The notes beneath the pieces are model-generated. The model did no database searches. It saw only the letters and a list, made by a program, of their open reading frames with translations, and was not told where the DNA came from. Below, piece by piece: positions 1 through 9,000 of a DNA stretch of 15,729 bases (its first letter is position 1; each line of letters starts with the position of its first letter). Location: assembly GCA_947589175.1 (NCBI GenBank), contig CANPZR010000031.1:1-15729 (forward strand), written 5' to 3'. The stretch comes from an uncultured Lachnospiraceae bacterium (GTDB lineage Bacteria > Bacillota > Clostridia > Lachnospirales > Lachnospiraceae). A program made the position numbers and the translations under genes.

Positions 1-70
1 AATGACGGTTTCCATCATTTCCGGAACAGCGGTTTCCTATGACCGGACATGCGGTGTAATTCCTCCTGGA
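1..70. repeat. Short imperfect tandem repeats at the left edge
   Basis: Two imperfect copies of an 18-20 base unit lie at 6-25 and 30-47. Both begin CGGTTTCC and end CCGGA, with different middles. A third, much weaker copy may lie at 52-70, which begins CGGT and ends TGGA. I see no terminal inverted repeat or transposase frame here. The unit may continue beyond the window, so its copy number is unknown. It could be a small intergenic repeat family, the edge of a mobile element, or chance. Confidence 0.35.
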
Positions 71-289
71 TTATTCAAAATATACAAGCAATCTATCAAT
101 AACTCTTACTGCCGCCACCAAATCTTGATATCGCCGGCATGATTGCAACAATGTCATTTTCTCGTTGTTCATCAACATATTTCAACCACTCCTTATCAAC
201 CTCGTATCCGCATTAACTCTGGACAAAAATTCTCTAATAAGCCCAATTTCAAAAACTATATCACCATTGATATTTTCTTTCTCTCCTAC
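71..289 (-). pseudogene. Decayed C-terminal fragment of a type I restriction R subunit (HsdR-like)
   Basis: Three short minus-strand pieces read together like the end of an HsdR protein. Piece A (289-182) contains FEIGLIREFLSRVNADT. Piece B (212-96, another frame) contains DKEWLKYVDEQREND followed directly by IMPAISRFGGG. Piece C (112-71, back in the frame of A) reads VIDRLLVYFE and then a stop. From family knowledge, EcoR124-type HsdR proteins end with a W..FV.E/K.. helix, later an IMPP(V/I)SRF motif, and finally a VI(D/E)KL..FFEKY tail. The order is kept here, but the stretch that normally separates the first two motifs is missing and two frame changes are needed, so the gene cannot be functional. 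No hsdM or hsdS is visible, though they could lie to the left. The match is by motif recognition only. The alternative is another helicase C-terminus of similar pattern. Confidence 0.6.
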
Positions 290-435
290 TTAATGTCAAT
301 ATTCAAACAATTTTAATCCATATTCAACATAATAATGGACAATTCGTCTTTACCCATATAATTATCCCCATCTCGATTTTACTATCAACTACTCACATAA
401 TTTTCCAATTACCCGCAACGCAAACATTCTCTTTT
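290..435. other. A/T-rich stretch with no recognisable gene
   Basis: This stretch between the HEPN gene stop and the HsdR-like relic has stops in all minus frames at short intervals. I find no clear terminator hairpin followed by a T-run, no promoter and no RNA gene. It may be further decayed sequence of the relic that has lost any readable motif. Confidence 0.4.
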
Positions 436-924
436 CTACTTAACGACAGTATCGAGTATTTGAATTAACTCCAATGTATCCTGATAATAATGACAAATAT
501 CCATAAACGATGCTGTGGGAGCCTTGCCATGAGCAAACAGATGTCGATTATTGACCAAGGAGTTAGAAGCGCTAATAATTCTTTGACTGTTAGCATGCTG
601 CTCCACCAAATTCTTAAAATCATTTTTCCATCTATCATCAAATTTTCCCAGCAGCTTACACATATTATTATAGGTAGCACTCATCGATCCACTTCTGACT
701 GTTTTATCTATGTATGTGTGAATCTGAATCAATGGAGACTGATTAAAAAAATCTGCTATAATAGAACGATACACATATTCTAAGGTTCCACAAGCTTTCA
801 TCAACGCATAATTAGTTAAATATAACCTCATCTTATCAAGAGATGGCAGTTCGTTTATTCTTTGTTCAATCTCATTAAGTTCCGCAGTACATTCATGTGT
901 CAAATCTTGTAATTCATTCTTCAT
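436..924 (-). CDS. HEPN-domain protein, putative RNase
   Basis: This is a 162-residue, mostly helical protein. Near its end it has R127-x4-H132 in the context NNRHLFAH, the signature of HEPN RNases (Arg plus His about 4-6 residues apart, on a helix). The helix with ACGTLEYVYRSIIADFF at about 44-60 also looks like the RiboL-PSP/MAE_28990 type of HEPN proteins, but that subgroup is a recollection. HEPN toxins cut RNA as dimers, often tRNA or mRNA, in toxin-antitoxin, abortive-infection and restriction loci. The start is set at the ATG at 924 because GAAGGTG sits 6 bases upstream. A longer version would begin at a TTG at 939 without such a site. The gene overlaps the DUF262 stop by 11 bases, so the two are probably translationally coupled. 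Confidence is good for HEPN and low for the exact target. Confidence 0.72.
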   Translation of the reverse strand: MKNELQDLTHECTAELNEIEQRINELPSLDKMRLYLTNYALMKACGTLEYVYRSIIADFFNQSPLIQIHTYIDKTVRSGSMSATYNNMCKLLGKFDDRWKNDFKNLVEQHANSQRIISASNSLVNNRHLFAHGKAPTASFMDICHYYQDTLELIQILDTVVK

Positions 925-2242
925 TTGATACACCTTCAATTAAAAATTTATGCGCTAGATTTATTCGTTTCTTAATATTATCAATGTTGGTCGTTCGCAT
1001 ACTTATAGCATCTTTAAAATCATCATTTTGTAGCAACATTATATGTTGTTTTTCAGTTACTGATTTAAAATTATTCCCATGAATTATTGTTTCTGACACT
1101 GCAATCGATATGGCATCAAATATAGCTGGGTGAAACTTATTAGTAAACTTCCCTCTTGAATAATTTCTAAATGCATTAGCACCAATCTTATCATGTATGG
1201 CCTCCATTGTCGAAGTAAAGTCAACTTTAAACTCATTAATTACATTTTCATCTGCATTTGCATAATCTTTCATATATTCATTAAGGATTTTCTTTAGAGA
1301 AATTTGTCCGGATGATTTCTTTTTTACTTTATCTGATTTCATTGCAAAAAAGCGTAATATATACTCAATATCACGCATTCTACTGTCTTCAGTTTTTAAA
1401 CCAAACAGTGCTCTCCAATTCTTGTCTTTATTCAGTTCAAGGAGCATTTTATTAAATGTACCTTGATATACACAGTTTCGAATTTCCTGCGGCATCAATG
1501 TTCTTCCGCTTGTATTAATCCTTTCAAATATCTGATATAAACTAGTGTCATCGTTCTCCGGCTCCTTTTGTTCAAAAATTATAACATGAATTGTTGTGCT
1601 TCTAATTTTTCTCTGTTCATCAATTGTCAATTCAGAAAATGTTTTATTTCGCCACCGTTTATTTATTTTTTTAGAATTTGATAATCTAAACACCTTATTA
1701 TCATCAGAAAAAATTCCCCTAACATAGTCATATACTGTCATAATCCTCTGATATCCGTCAACAATTAATTTCTGACTACCAGACTGAGCAAAAAAAACAC
1801 TCGGAACAGGTAATCCCATTAAAATAGACTCAATAAATCGACTCGCCTCTACCTTGTCCCACACATATTTTCGCTGTAACTCCGGTTTCACTAACTCATC
1901 TTCTTTATACATTGATATTATTTCTCTAAAAGACAAATCGGCTCCCCAAGAAGCAATATTAAACAATGAATCATCCGAATAGTCATCATTTTCTTCCGAT
2001 ACAATCTTCTCAATTAAATTTTTTTCTGATTTTTTCATTGACTTATACCTCTCTTGTAAACTATTTTTACTATGGTCTGTTATATCATATATAACAGTTC
2101 TTGTTGTAGATATCACTATATCCTTATTACATAAAATACTGTGAAGAAAGCGAATATCTAAACCTTCTTTTTCTAATATTATCTCAACAATTTTCCAATT
2201 CTCATTTTGCCACACAATATCAGTATCTATCACCCAATACAT
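914..2242 (-). CDS. DUF262-family protein with variant DGYQR motif
   Basis: This 442-residue protein has the hallmark DUF262 blocks in order: LQRKYVWDK at 122-130, LMGLPVPSVFF at 141-151, VDGYQR at 161-166 and FERINTSGRTL at 239-249. DUF262 proteins such as the GmrS half of GmrSD and SspE are ParB/Srx-fold nucleotide-hydrolysing sensors of phage defence. The family motif is normally DGQQR, and here a Tyr replaces the first Gln. There is no DUF1524/HNH-like nuclease at the C-terminus, which ends in a helical part with KFHPAIFDAI (369-378) and RTTNIDNIKKRI (416-427). Before the core are about 100 extra residues, the first 55 probably beta-rich, of unknown function. The ATG start has an AGAGAGGTGA site in front. 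The overlapping HEPN gene may supply the nuclease that this protein lacks (inference). Confidence 0.85.
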   Translation of the reverse strand: MYWVIDTDIVWQNENWKIVEIILEKEGLDIRFLHSILCNKDIVISTTRTVIYDITDHSKNSLQERYKSMKKSEKNLIEKIVSEENDDYSDDSLFNIASWGADLSFREIISMYKEDELVKPELQRKYVWDKVEASRFIESILMGLPVPSVFFAQSGSQKLIVDGYQRIMTVYDYVRGIFSDDNKVFRLSNSKKINKRWRNKTFSELTIDEQRKIRSTTIHVIIFEQKEPENDDTSLYQIFERINTSGRTLMPQEIRNCVYQGTFNKMLLELNKDKNWRALFGLKTEDSRMRDIEYILRFFAMKSDKVKKKSSGQISLKKILNEYMKDYANADENVINEFKVDFTSTMEAIHDKIGANAFRNYSRGKFTNKFHPAIFDAISIAVSETIIHGNNFKSVTEKQHIMLLQNDDFKDAISMRTTNIDNIKKRINLAHKFLIEGVSNEE

Positions 2243-2290
2243 ATACTGTCACCTCTCTTTAAATTTTGCATATTAATAACAGTATATGTA
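2238..2290. promoter_or_regulatory. 12-bp perfect inverted repeat around the DUF262 start
   Basis: TACATATACTGT at 2238-2249 and its exact reverse complement at 2279-2290 are separated by 29 bases. In the minus-strand transcript the downstream arm contains the DUF262 ATG, and the Shine-Dalgarno site lies in the loop, so pairing would bury the start codon. The two arms could equally be two operator half-sites for a DNA-binding protein. The stem is A/T-rich and has no T-run after it, so it does not look like a terminator. Confidence 0.55.
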
Positions 2291-2309
2291 ATTTGCATCT
2301 TAAAAATTA

Positions 2310-2531
2310 CTATTCTACAATCTTATCGAGCATCTTATGCAAAGCTACTACTTCATCTGATGTTAATGTAATTCCTTTCCCCATTTTTTCATGATTAGGC
2401 GCCCAATCTCTTATATCATATTTTGGTTCTGCTCCATTCCACGAAACAAAATTTATTTCCTTTGTCCAACCTTTGGAACTTTCAGAAAGTATTCCTAATT
2501 CTTTCTTGATTTCAAATTTTACGTCCGCCAT
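2310..2531 (-). CDS. YdbC-family (PC4-like) single-stranded DNA-binding protein
   Basis: This 73-residue protein closely follows the pattern of YdbC of Lactococcus: an acidic N-terminal strand, then KGWTKEINFVSWNG, YDIRDWAPNH and MGKGITLTSDE, ending in a helix. YdbC is a prokaryotic member of the PC4 (positive cofactor 4) fold that dimerises and binds single-stranded DNA. It is full length for the family. The start is ATG with a GGAGGGAG site that overlaps the methylase stop codon, 12 bases away, which indicates co-transcription and coupling. In Firmicutes this family is usually a stand-alone gene, so its place inside a modification/restriction operon is unusual. A role in holding or protecting strands exposed by the helicase is inference. 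Confidence 0.85.
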   Translation of the reverse strand: MADVKFEIKKELGILSESSKGWTKEINFVSWNGAEPKYDIRDWAPNHEKMGKGITLTSDEVVALHKMLDKIVE

Positions 2532-2543
2532 GTTATCTCCCTC

Positions 2544-5500
2544 CTAGCAGTATCTCTGCTCTACCACTTCGCGTTCTTTTTCCGTCAATCCATATATATC
2601 ATAAACTAGTGCATCCAACTTCCGACCTGCTACTTGGTTATCAGGATTAGCTAGCAGCAATTGTACTGAGCTCTCTACCTCTTTTCGTGTTTCTGCATCT
2701 GCAATTTTTATAGGAATATTGTCAACCTCATATCCATTTACATTACTATTAGTGCTTAATTTAGCAAAAAACCAATTTAATAAGTGAGAGTTTAATAATC
2801 CTAAAAAATAATAGGTTGTTTCCCCACATATCAAATAGTTAACAGAATTAGCGCAGAACATACCTTCTTTCGCAATTGCCATTTTCAAACGGTATTTTTC
2901 ATTGACTCCCGTTATTCCCTGCATAACAATCCTTTTCTCGCAATGATGCTTACTTTTTGGTGTGTTATTCTCCTTAAGATAAAGCACATCATCAAGATAT
3001 AGTATATCACCTTGACTAATATTATCCGTTATATAGAATTTTTGAACCTGAGCACCTCGCAACATTTTAGCATATGTATCCTCCAAATGAACATATTTTT
3101 TATTAAGCGACAAATCAATTTCTCCTGTATAACATTTAGAAAATTCTACCATTCTTTGACTATTTTTACAAACTTTTAATAATACCTCATATTCAATCGG
3201 TTCCATAAGCGGAATCGTCACCGAACTCGCATCTATCAAATTAATATCACTCTTAGACATCCAAGTTTTTGGACTATCGAAATCTACAAATCTATCCTTG
3301 CTAATACGCATAGGAAATTTTGCATCTGTTTCTTTTCTCTTTGATGCTCCTAAAATACATACTGACATTTTAGCTGATTTAAATACTCTCTTGTTCTCAT
3401 TATCTCTTTCTGGAAATGCTTCCAAATAATCAATCATATTTTCTTCTAGAACATATCTACGCAAATTGCTTGCACTTAAATCGCACATAAACGCCATCGG
3501 AAAAATCAATGACAAATGCCCATCTTGCCTCAACAAGTCAAATGATTTACAAATAAATAATCTAAAAACATTTATTATACCACCTTTAGCCGGCTGGTAT
3601 ATAGGATTATTTTTATAATATTTAAGTTCATACGCATCTGCCATAATGCTTGTATTCTGATTTTGTTTCTTATTCAATAACCCATATGGCGGATTTCCGA
3701 TAACTGCATCAAACCCACCATTATCCCTAAACACTTTTGGGAAATATAACTGCCATAAAATAAACGGTTTAGACGATTCTGCGTGTGTTTCGAAATAATC
3801 ATTTATCAATTCATGGTCTCCAACCATTTGTTCTAAAATAATATCATCATAAATCTTCTGAATCTCTTCCTTAATCTCTTCCTTATCATTATGTTCTTTT
3901 GTAAAAAACAGTTTATCCTGCAACTCAATTAATTTGGAAATCATGCCATCCACACCTTGTTGAAACACTAATTGCTGTCCATTTTTAGAAACATTATTTA
4001 ACAAAACACTCTCCGTTATCAATTTGTTTCCTTTAAATTCATCAACCAAGCTATTTCCACAAATAATATTACAGTCCAAATTCGGCAACTGTCTCGGTTT
4101 TGTGTGTGCATCAAAGTCACCATTCCCTGTATCTTCCGTAATCTCATCATCAATAACAATAGACAGCCACAACCTCAGCTTTGCAATATCCACAGCGCTT
4201 GGTTCTATATCACAAGCGAAAATGCAATTTTTAATGGTATTAACCTTCAGATTATAGGGTTTTCTTTCATAGGCATAAAAAGACTTTTTCTGAAATCCAT
4301 TCATTTCAATAGCAAGATATTCCGTCAGTACCTGTCTTGCCTTTACTATCTCATTTAGCATTCCCAGTGGAAATGCACCAGATCCTACTGCCAAATCTGC
4401 TACCTTTACATTTGCCAGCAAATCATCAAGTTCCTTTAATCTGTTGACACCACTCCTAAAACTAAGGATTTCTTCTGAAATCAATAGCTCTTTGTTTTTA
4501 TCAAACTCATAATGAAATTTTCCATTCTCGTCATCTACTTTTAAGGTCTTCGCCGTATCCTCGTCTCTCAGGTATTCGCCATATAGGATAAAATCTCGTA
4601 TAGCTGCCTCAGAAATACTTGTCTTGCTTGTCAAATAGTTTATGAGCGTTTCCTGACACATATAATGCACAATTTCACGCGGGGTATAAAAAGCCCCTTT
4701 CGATTTTCTGTCTTTCACATCCAATAAATTTTCAAACACTTTACCCAGCATTTCCGGATCAATCGCTACTTCACGCTCCATCGGCTCATCTTCATTCATG
4801 GTAAAGTTGTATCTGTCAAAAATATCCAAAATGCCATCTGCATCTCTTCCTTTTTCATTTACATTTGAGAAGATGTCATTCGGAATATTAAAATTATTAT
4901 TTTCCCACTCATAATTATCTAACTGCTCAAACAGACCACCATTCAAAAATGGAATCCTGCGATGTAATGCCGGATAAAATCCATTCTCTCCACGGTTTTT
5001 ATTTAATCCGGTATAAAATAGCGGCTCTAAGTAATCATCAAAATAATTCTTCCCCGCCTCTACACACCCCTCAAAGATTTTACGCATAAAATTTTTCGGA
5101 CCAGTACCCCAAGGCTTGCCTTTCACAATTCCGGCAAGGAATTCTTCATCCTCGTCCGATAAATTTTTTAGCCTTTCAAGCACAATTTTGTATGTACCGT
5201 TTGGCTGCTGTTCATATACAGTGCCTATAATATCTCTGGATTTCTGTCCTCTTGCAAAAAAAGCATTCTTATACTCTTTTTCTGTCATAGAAACAGGGAT
5301 TGCATCTACTCCAAGCCAACCCTTTTTCTGAATAAAATATAAAAACACAATTTGCCCCAGTAGTTTCTTTGCAAACTGCTCACTTGTAAAGTTTCTGATC
5401 TGTGCCTCCTGCACAAAATCTTCATTAGATTCAAGAAATTCTCTTAACTGGTGATACTTTTCACAATACTGCTGAAAAAATTCATTTGTGACCTTCTCAA

Positions 5501-6044
5501 CACTGAATGCTTCTTCCAGTTCATCAATATCCGGGTTGTTATCATCGTCATTAAAGATCGGGAACAATCTTTGTTTTGCTGTATTGCATGGCTCGCCCTT
5601 ACCTACCAGATAAGAGTACCTCCTGGCAGGTGTCAGTTTCTCCGTAACTTTACCTTTAGAAAATTCATAATCCAATCTAATAAATGACAGTCTCCACTTT
5701 TCGGGTTCTCCTAAAGTATAGAATGCCGCCAGCGCCCCAGCACACATACTATTTTGCAACAGTGGTTTAATAAAGTTTCTCTGCATTGTTCTGGCTCTTT
5801 CAACACTATCACCTTTTCTTAACGCAACAGAAAATACGGCAATTCTATTCCCATCATTGCCTGTATAGTTACCAATATGATAATATCCGTCCACATAATA
5901 GGAAAAATTATTATATATCTTTTTATACACAGTGGGTGCCACCAAATCTACATTATTCAAGAATTCCTGTACAAAATTAGTAAACACGCCATTATCATAG
6001 GCTTGCGTCAACACATTTTCAAATATTTCAGATTTTCTACTCAC
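2544..6044 (-). CDS. Eco57I-like N6-adenine DNA methylase with C-terminal specificity region
   Basis: This 1166-residue protein carries the gamma-type adenine methylase landmarks: GAFYTP at 450-455, the SAM-binding motif I as DLAVGSGAF at 550-558, and the catalytic NPPY at 784-787. The C-terminal third resembles a TaqI/Eco57I-type target recognition region (a LLNSHLLNWFF stretch, then IPIKIA). The N-terminal 440 residues contain EEAFSVEKVTNEFF and an early block with ALRKG and RTMQRNF, seen in large restriction-modification methylases. I find no convincing PD-(D/E)xK nuclease there, so cleavage probably lies with the neighbour. The start is GTG at 6044, with GGGAG 9 bases upstream. It overlaps the helicase stop by 8 bases, a sign of coupled, roughly equal expression. 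The likely job is to mark self DNA at a specific site by N6-adenine methylation. The recognition sequence cannot be read from here. Confidence 0.9.
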   Translation of the reverse strand: MSRKSEIFENVLTQAYDNGVFTNFVQEFLNNVDLVAPTVYKKIYNNFSYYVDGYYHIGNYTGNDGNRIAVFSVALRKGDSVERARTMQRNFIKPLLQNSMCAGALAAFYTLGEPEKWRLSFIRLDYEFSKGKVTEKLTPARRYSYLVGKGEPCNTAKQRLFPIFNDDDNNPDIDELEEAFSVEKVTNEFFQQYCEKYHQLREFLESNEDFVQEAQIRNFTSEQFAKKLLGQIVFLYFIQKKGWLGVDAIPVSMTEKEYKNAFFARGQKSRDIIGTVYEQQPNGTYKIVLERLKNLSDEDEEFLAGIVKGKPWGTGPKNFMRKIFEGCVEAGKNYFDDYLEPLFYTGLNKNRGENGFYPALHRRIPFLNGGLFEQLDNYEWENNNFNIPNDIFSNVNEKGRDADGILDIFDRYNFTMNEDEPMEREVAIDPEMLGKVFENLLDVKDRKSKGAFYTPREIVHYMCQETLINYLTSKTSISEAAIRDFILYGEYLRDEDTAKTLKVDDENGKFHYEFDKNKELLISEEILSFRSGVNRLKELDDLLANVKVADLAVGSGAFPLGMLNEIVKARQVLTEYLAIEMNGFQKKSFYAYERKPYNLKVNTIKNCIFACDIEPSAVDIAKLRLWLSIVIDDEITEDTGNGDFDAHTKPRQLPNLDCNIICGNSLVDEFKGNKLITESVLLNNVSKNGQQLVFQQGVDGMISKLIELQDKLFFTKEHNDKEEIKEEIQKIYDDIILEQMVGDHELINDYFETHAESSKPFILWQLYFPKVFRDNGGFDAVIGNPPYGLLNKKQNQNTSIMADAYELKYYKNNPIYQPAKGGIINVFRLFICKSFDLLRQDGHLSLIFPMAFMCDLSASNLRRYVLEENMIDYLEAFPERDNENKRVFKSAKMSVCILGASKRKETDAKFPMRISKDRFVDFDSPKTWMSKSDINLIDASSVTIPLMEPIEYEVLLKVCKNSQRMVEFSKCYTGEIDLSLNKKYVHLEDTYAKMLRGAQVQKFYITDNISQGDILYLDDVLYLKENNTPKSKHHCEKRIVMQGITGVNEKYRLKMAIAKEGMFCANSVNYLICGETTYYFLGLLNSHLLNWFFAKLSTNSNVNGYEVDNIPIKIADAETRKEVESSVQLLLANPDNQVAGRKLDALVYDIYGLTEKEREVVEQRYC

Positions 6045-9000
6045 CAGATTTTTCTCCCTTCATGTAACATGACAAGATTACTTGTTTCTCATAGTCCTGC
6101 TTTATCGCAATCTGCTTACGCCCTTCAAAATATTTTTCATCTACTTGTTCTACAATCTTATAATATGCTTCCACACCATCTTCTACATTTTTAATGCTTT
6201 TAAGAATGTTCTTCGTATCAGCAGCCGGTATATCACCATTCTCCCATGCTTCAATCATTTTTTTTATTTTTTCTTCCTGCTCATCTGTAAAAGTCCTTAT
6301 GGTTGTCAACAATGCCCTTAAATAACGGATTATTTTTTGGTCATTTGCCCCAACTGCTGTACGCCCTGTGGTAATTACATCTTCTTCAGTCAATGATATA
6401 TCAAAAGCCGCATTATTTGCATCATAGTGATCAAAATAATTTTTGCCGACACTGATGCGTTCCTCGTCAATCTCGCATTTTAAATATCCAATAGCATCCA
6501 TGAATGAAATCTGCCTGCTCCCATTCTGGTCCGCTATAAAGAAAGTTTTTAAATAACCCTTGCGGATAAATGAGATGGTAGCATCGTCTTGCACTCTATC
6601 AGAATATCTTCCAGTTTTTGCTTTTTTCGGCAATCTTTTGATTTTCTCAAAAAGCTCCGCATCATTATCTCGAATCTGCCTGATAACAGCCAGATATGCC
6701 AATTCTGGATTAGCGCCATCTTCACCCTCTTCCAGATCTTTATTCAAATCTTGGAATAACTTCTGTGAACTGACCTCTTCTTCATCTGACAAATACTTAA
6801 AATCTTCCCCTAATGTATCATGAAATGCCTGCAGTTTTTCAATAATTCTATCCTTTAAAGGCAAATGCTTACTGGTTGCCGATGTAGGAAAGAAGTTGAA
6901 TACATATATCTCTTCATATTCCGAACCCACACGGTTAATACGACCAACCCGCTGCATAATTTTAGTAGGATTCCAAGGAAGGTCATAGTTAATCAACGCA
7001 TTGGCTCTGTGCAGGTTGATTCCCTCTGCAAGTACATCCGTTGTAACCAATACATCAAACTGGTCGTTTTTCTTTTCAGTAAATTTCGGATTAAAACTGT
7101 CTTCAATAACACTTTTTAATATCATACTGCTGGAACCCGTATATGCAACAACGCGCTCGCCATATATATCACTGAGCTCCCTTGCCAAATATTCTGCTGT
7201 TTCTTTTGATTCTGTGAAAATAATCTTCTTATTACCGCATAACTTCCTATTTGATTGCAATTCTTCTTTGAATTGTGTCAGCTTGGGATCATCGCTGATG
7301 CTCTGCCACATATTACTGAGATATTGAAGCTTTGCCAAATCCCATCTTAAATCTTTAATAAATTTCCCATTAAATTCATCAGCGCTAAAATGCATAACAG
7401 CCTCGGCTTCCACCAATTCCATCAGCTTATCATCATCACCGCTATCCAACAGATCATATACATCCACCTTTTTACTAATATACACTTCTCCCCGCTCATA
7501 CATATCAATAAATTTCTCATAAGACGCCAAAAATCTTCCAAGTGTATTCTTAAATGCGAAAAAACTGCTTTCAAGCCGTTTCACCAATATGGATTTCATG
7601 AATCCACCCATATTGTGCTGAGATGTCAACAATGTGGCATACTTTTTTGAATCCTTTAAATACACTAATGGCTTATATCTGGAATACTTAAAATTCTTTA
7701 TCACTTCTACCGTCTCATTAAATACAATGTTTGTATCTTCATCAAAAATGTAAACAATGGGTTCCGGTGTCCCAAGTTTTGGAAACTTCAAACCTTGCTT
7801 TTCAAGATCGGAAGCATAGTACTCCATAATCTCATTTCTGGTTCTGCGAATCATAATATGACGCAAAATTCTATCCCTGATTTCCTCAGAATTCGCCCGT
7901 ACTTGATTAAGATACATTTGTGTACCTTTTTTGTACTTCTTTTCCTTTAAGCGCAATTCTCTAAAGAACGCCTCCATATCTTTTAAGCCAACAATAGTAC
8001 TATTGTGCTTTGGCTGAAATAAATATATCTGGTTTTCTATATCGCTCGAATAGTTATTGATTGGTGTCGCTGATATCAATACTACCTTTTTCCCATAGCA
8101 GATTTTATGCAGGCTGCTGAAGCTCTCTGTCCCTTGATTACGGAAACGATGAGCTTCATCAATAAATACATAAGCGAACTTATCCACACCTTTTTCAAGA
8201 ATCGCATCCAATTTACCTAAAGATTCTACTTCCGCTGCCACATCAAATTCCAATAATACATTTTTCCAGTAATCCACCAATACCGGCGGACATATAACTA
8301 ACTTCTTGCCTTTTTTCAGACTTTTGGCTAACATTGCGGATATGTATGTTTTACCAAGGCCTACTACATCCGATATAAACACACCATTATAGGTTTCCAA
8401 TATCTTTTTTGCTTGTACCACCGCATCCAACTGATACTGCAATTTCATATATCCATCAGGGAATAAGTTCTCTGCAAGCAAATCTTTATCAGAGTTAATC
8501 TCTTCTTTGAAGAACTCATATAAAGTCTTTAAATATATCTCGTATGGCGTTATGTCATTGCGTAGCCATGTCTTACCTTCAACTGCTTCCACATAATATT
8601 CTGTAACAGGAACGCTTTTATCCCACAACTCCTCAAATTTTTCCAAGGCAAATTGCACATCACGACTATCCTTCAACTCAACATTAAATTCAAGATTGTT
8701 TTGCAGACCTGCCTCTGAAAAGTTACTGGATCCTGTTATTACACTTCCAAAAGTATCCGGTGTTTTCTGCATATCTTTACGCATGATATACACTTTTGCA
8801 TGAATAGGGGCCTCGATATACATACGAAGCTCAAGTTTACCTATTTTTAGCCATTCTATAAAAGTTCTTACTCCCTGTTCAATCTCTGATGTTGGTTCAG
8901 TTCTCTCGAATTCCCTTTCGATAGAATCAGCAAATGATTCCTTGGCCTGTTTTTCAGTAGGTGCCTCATATTTCAATTCCATATTGACCTTATCAATAAT

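Noticed and set aside
1..435. CRISPR array or tRNA gene at the left edge
   Set aside because: The repeats are too few, too unequal and have no spacers of regular length, and no cloverleaf-like sequence is present.
2544..6044. Single-chain type IIG enzyme (methylase plus own nuclease)
   Set aside because: No convincing PD-(D/E)xK motif is visible in the N-terminal 440 residues. Fold prediction could still overturn this.
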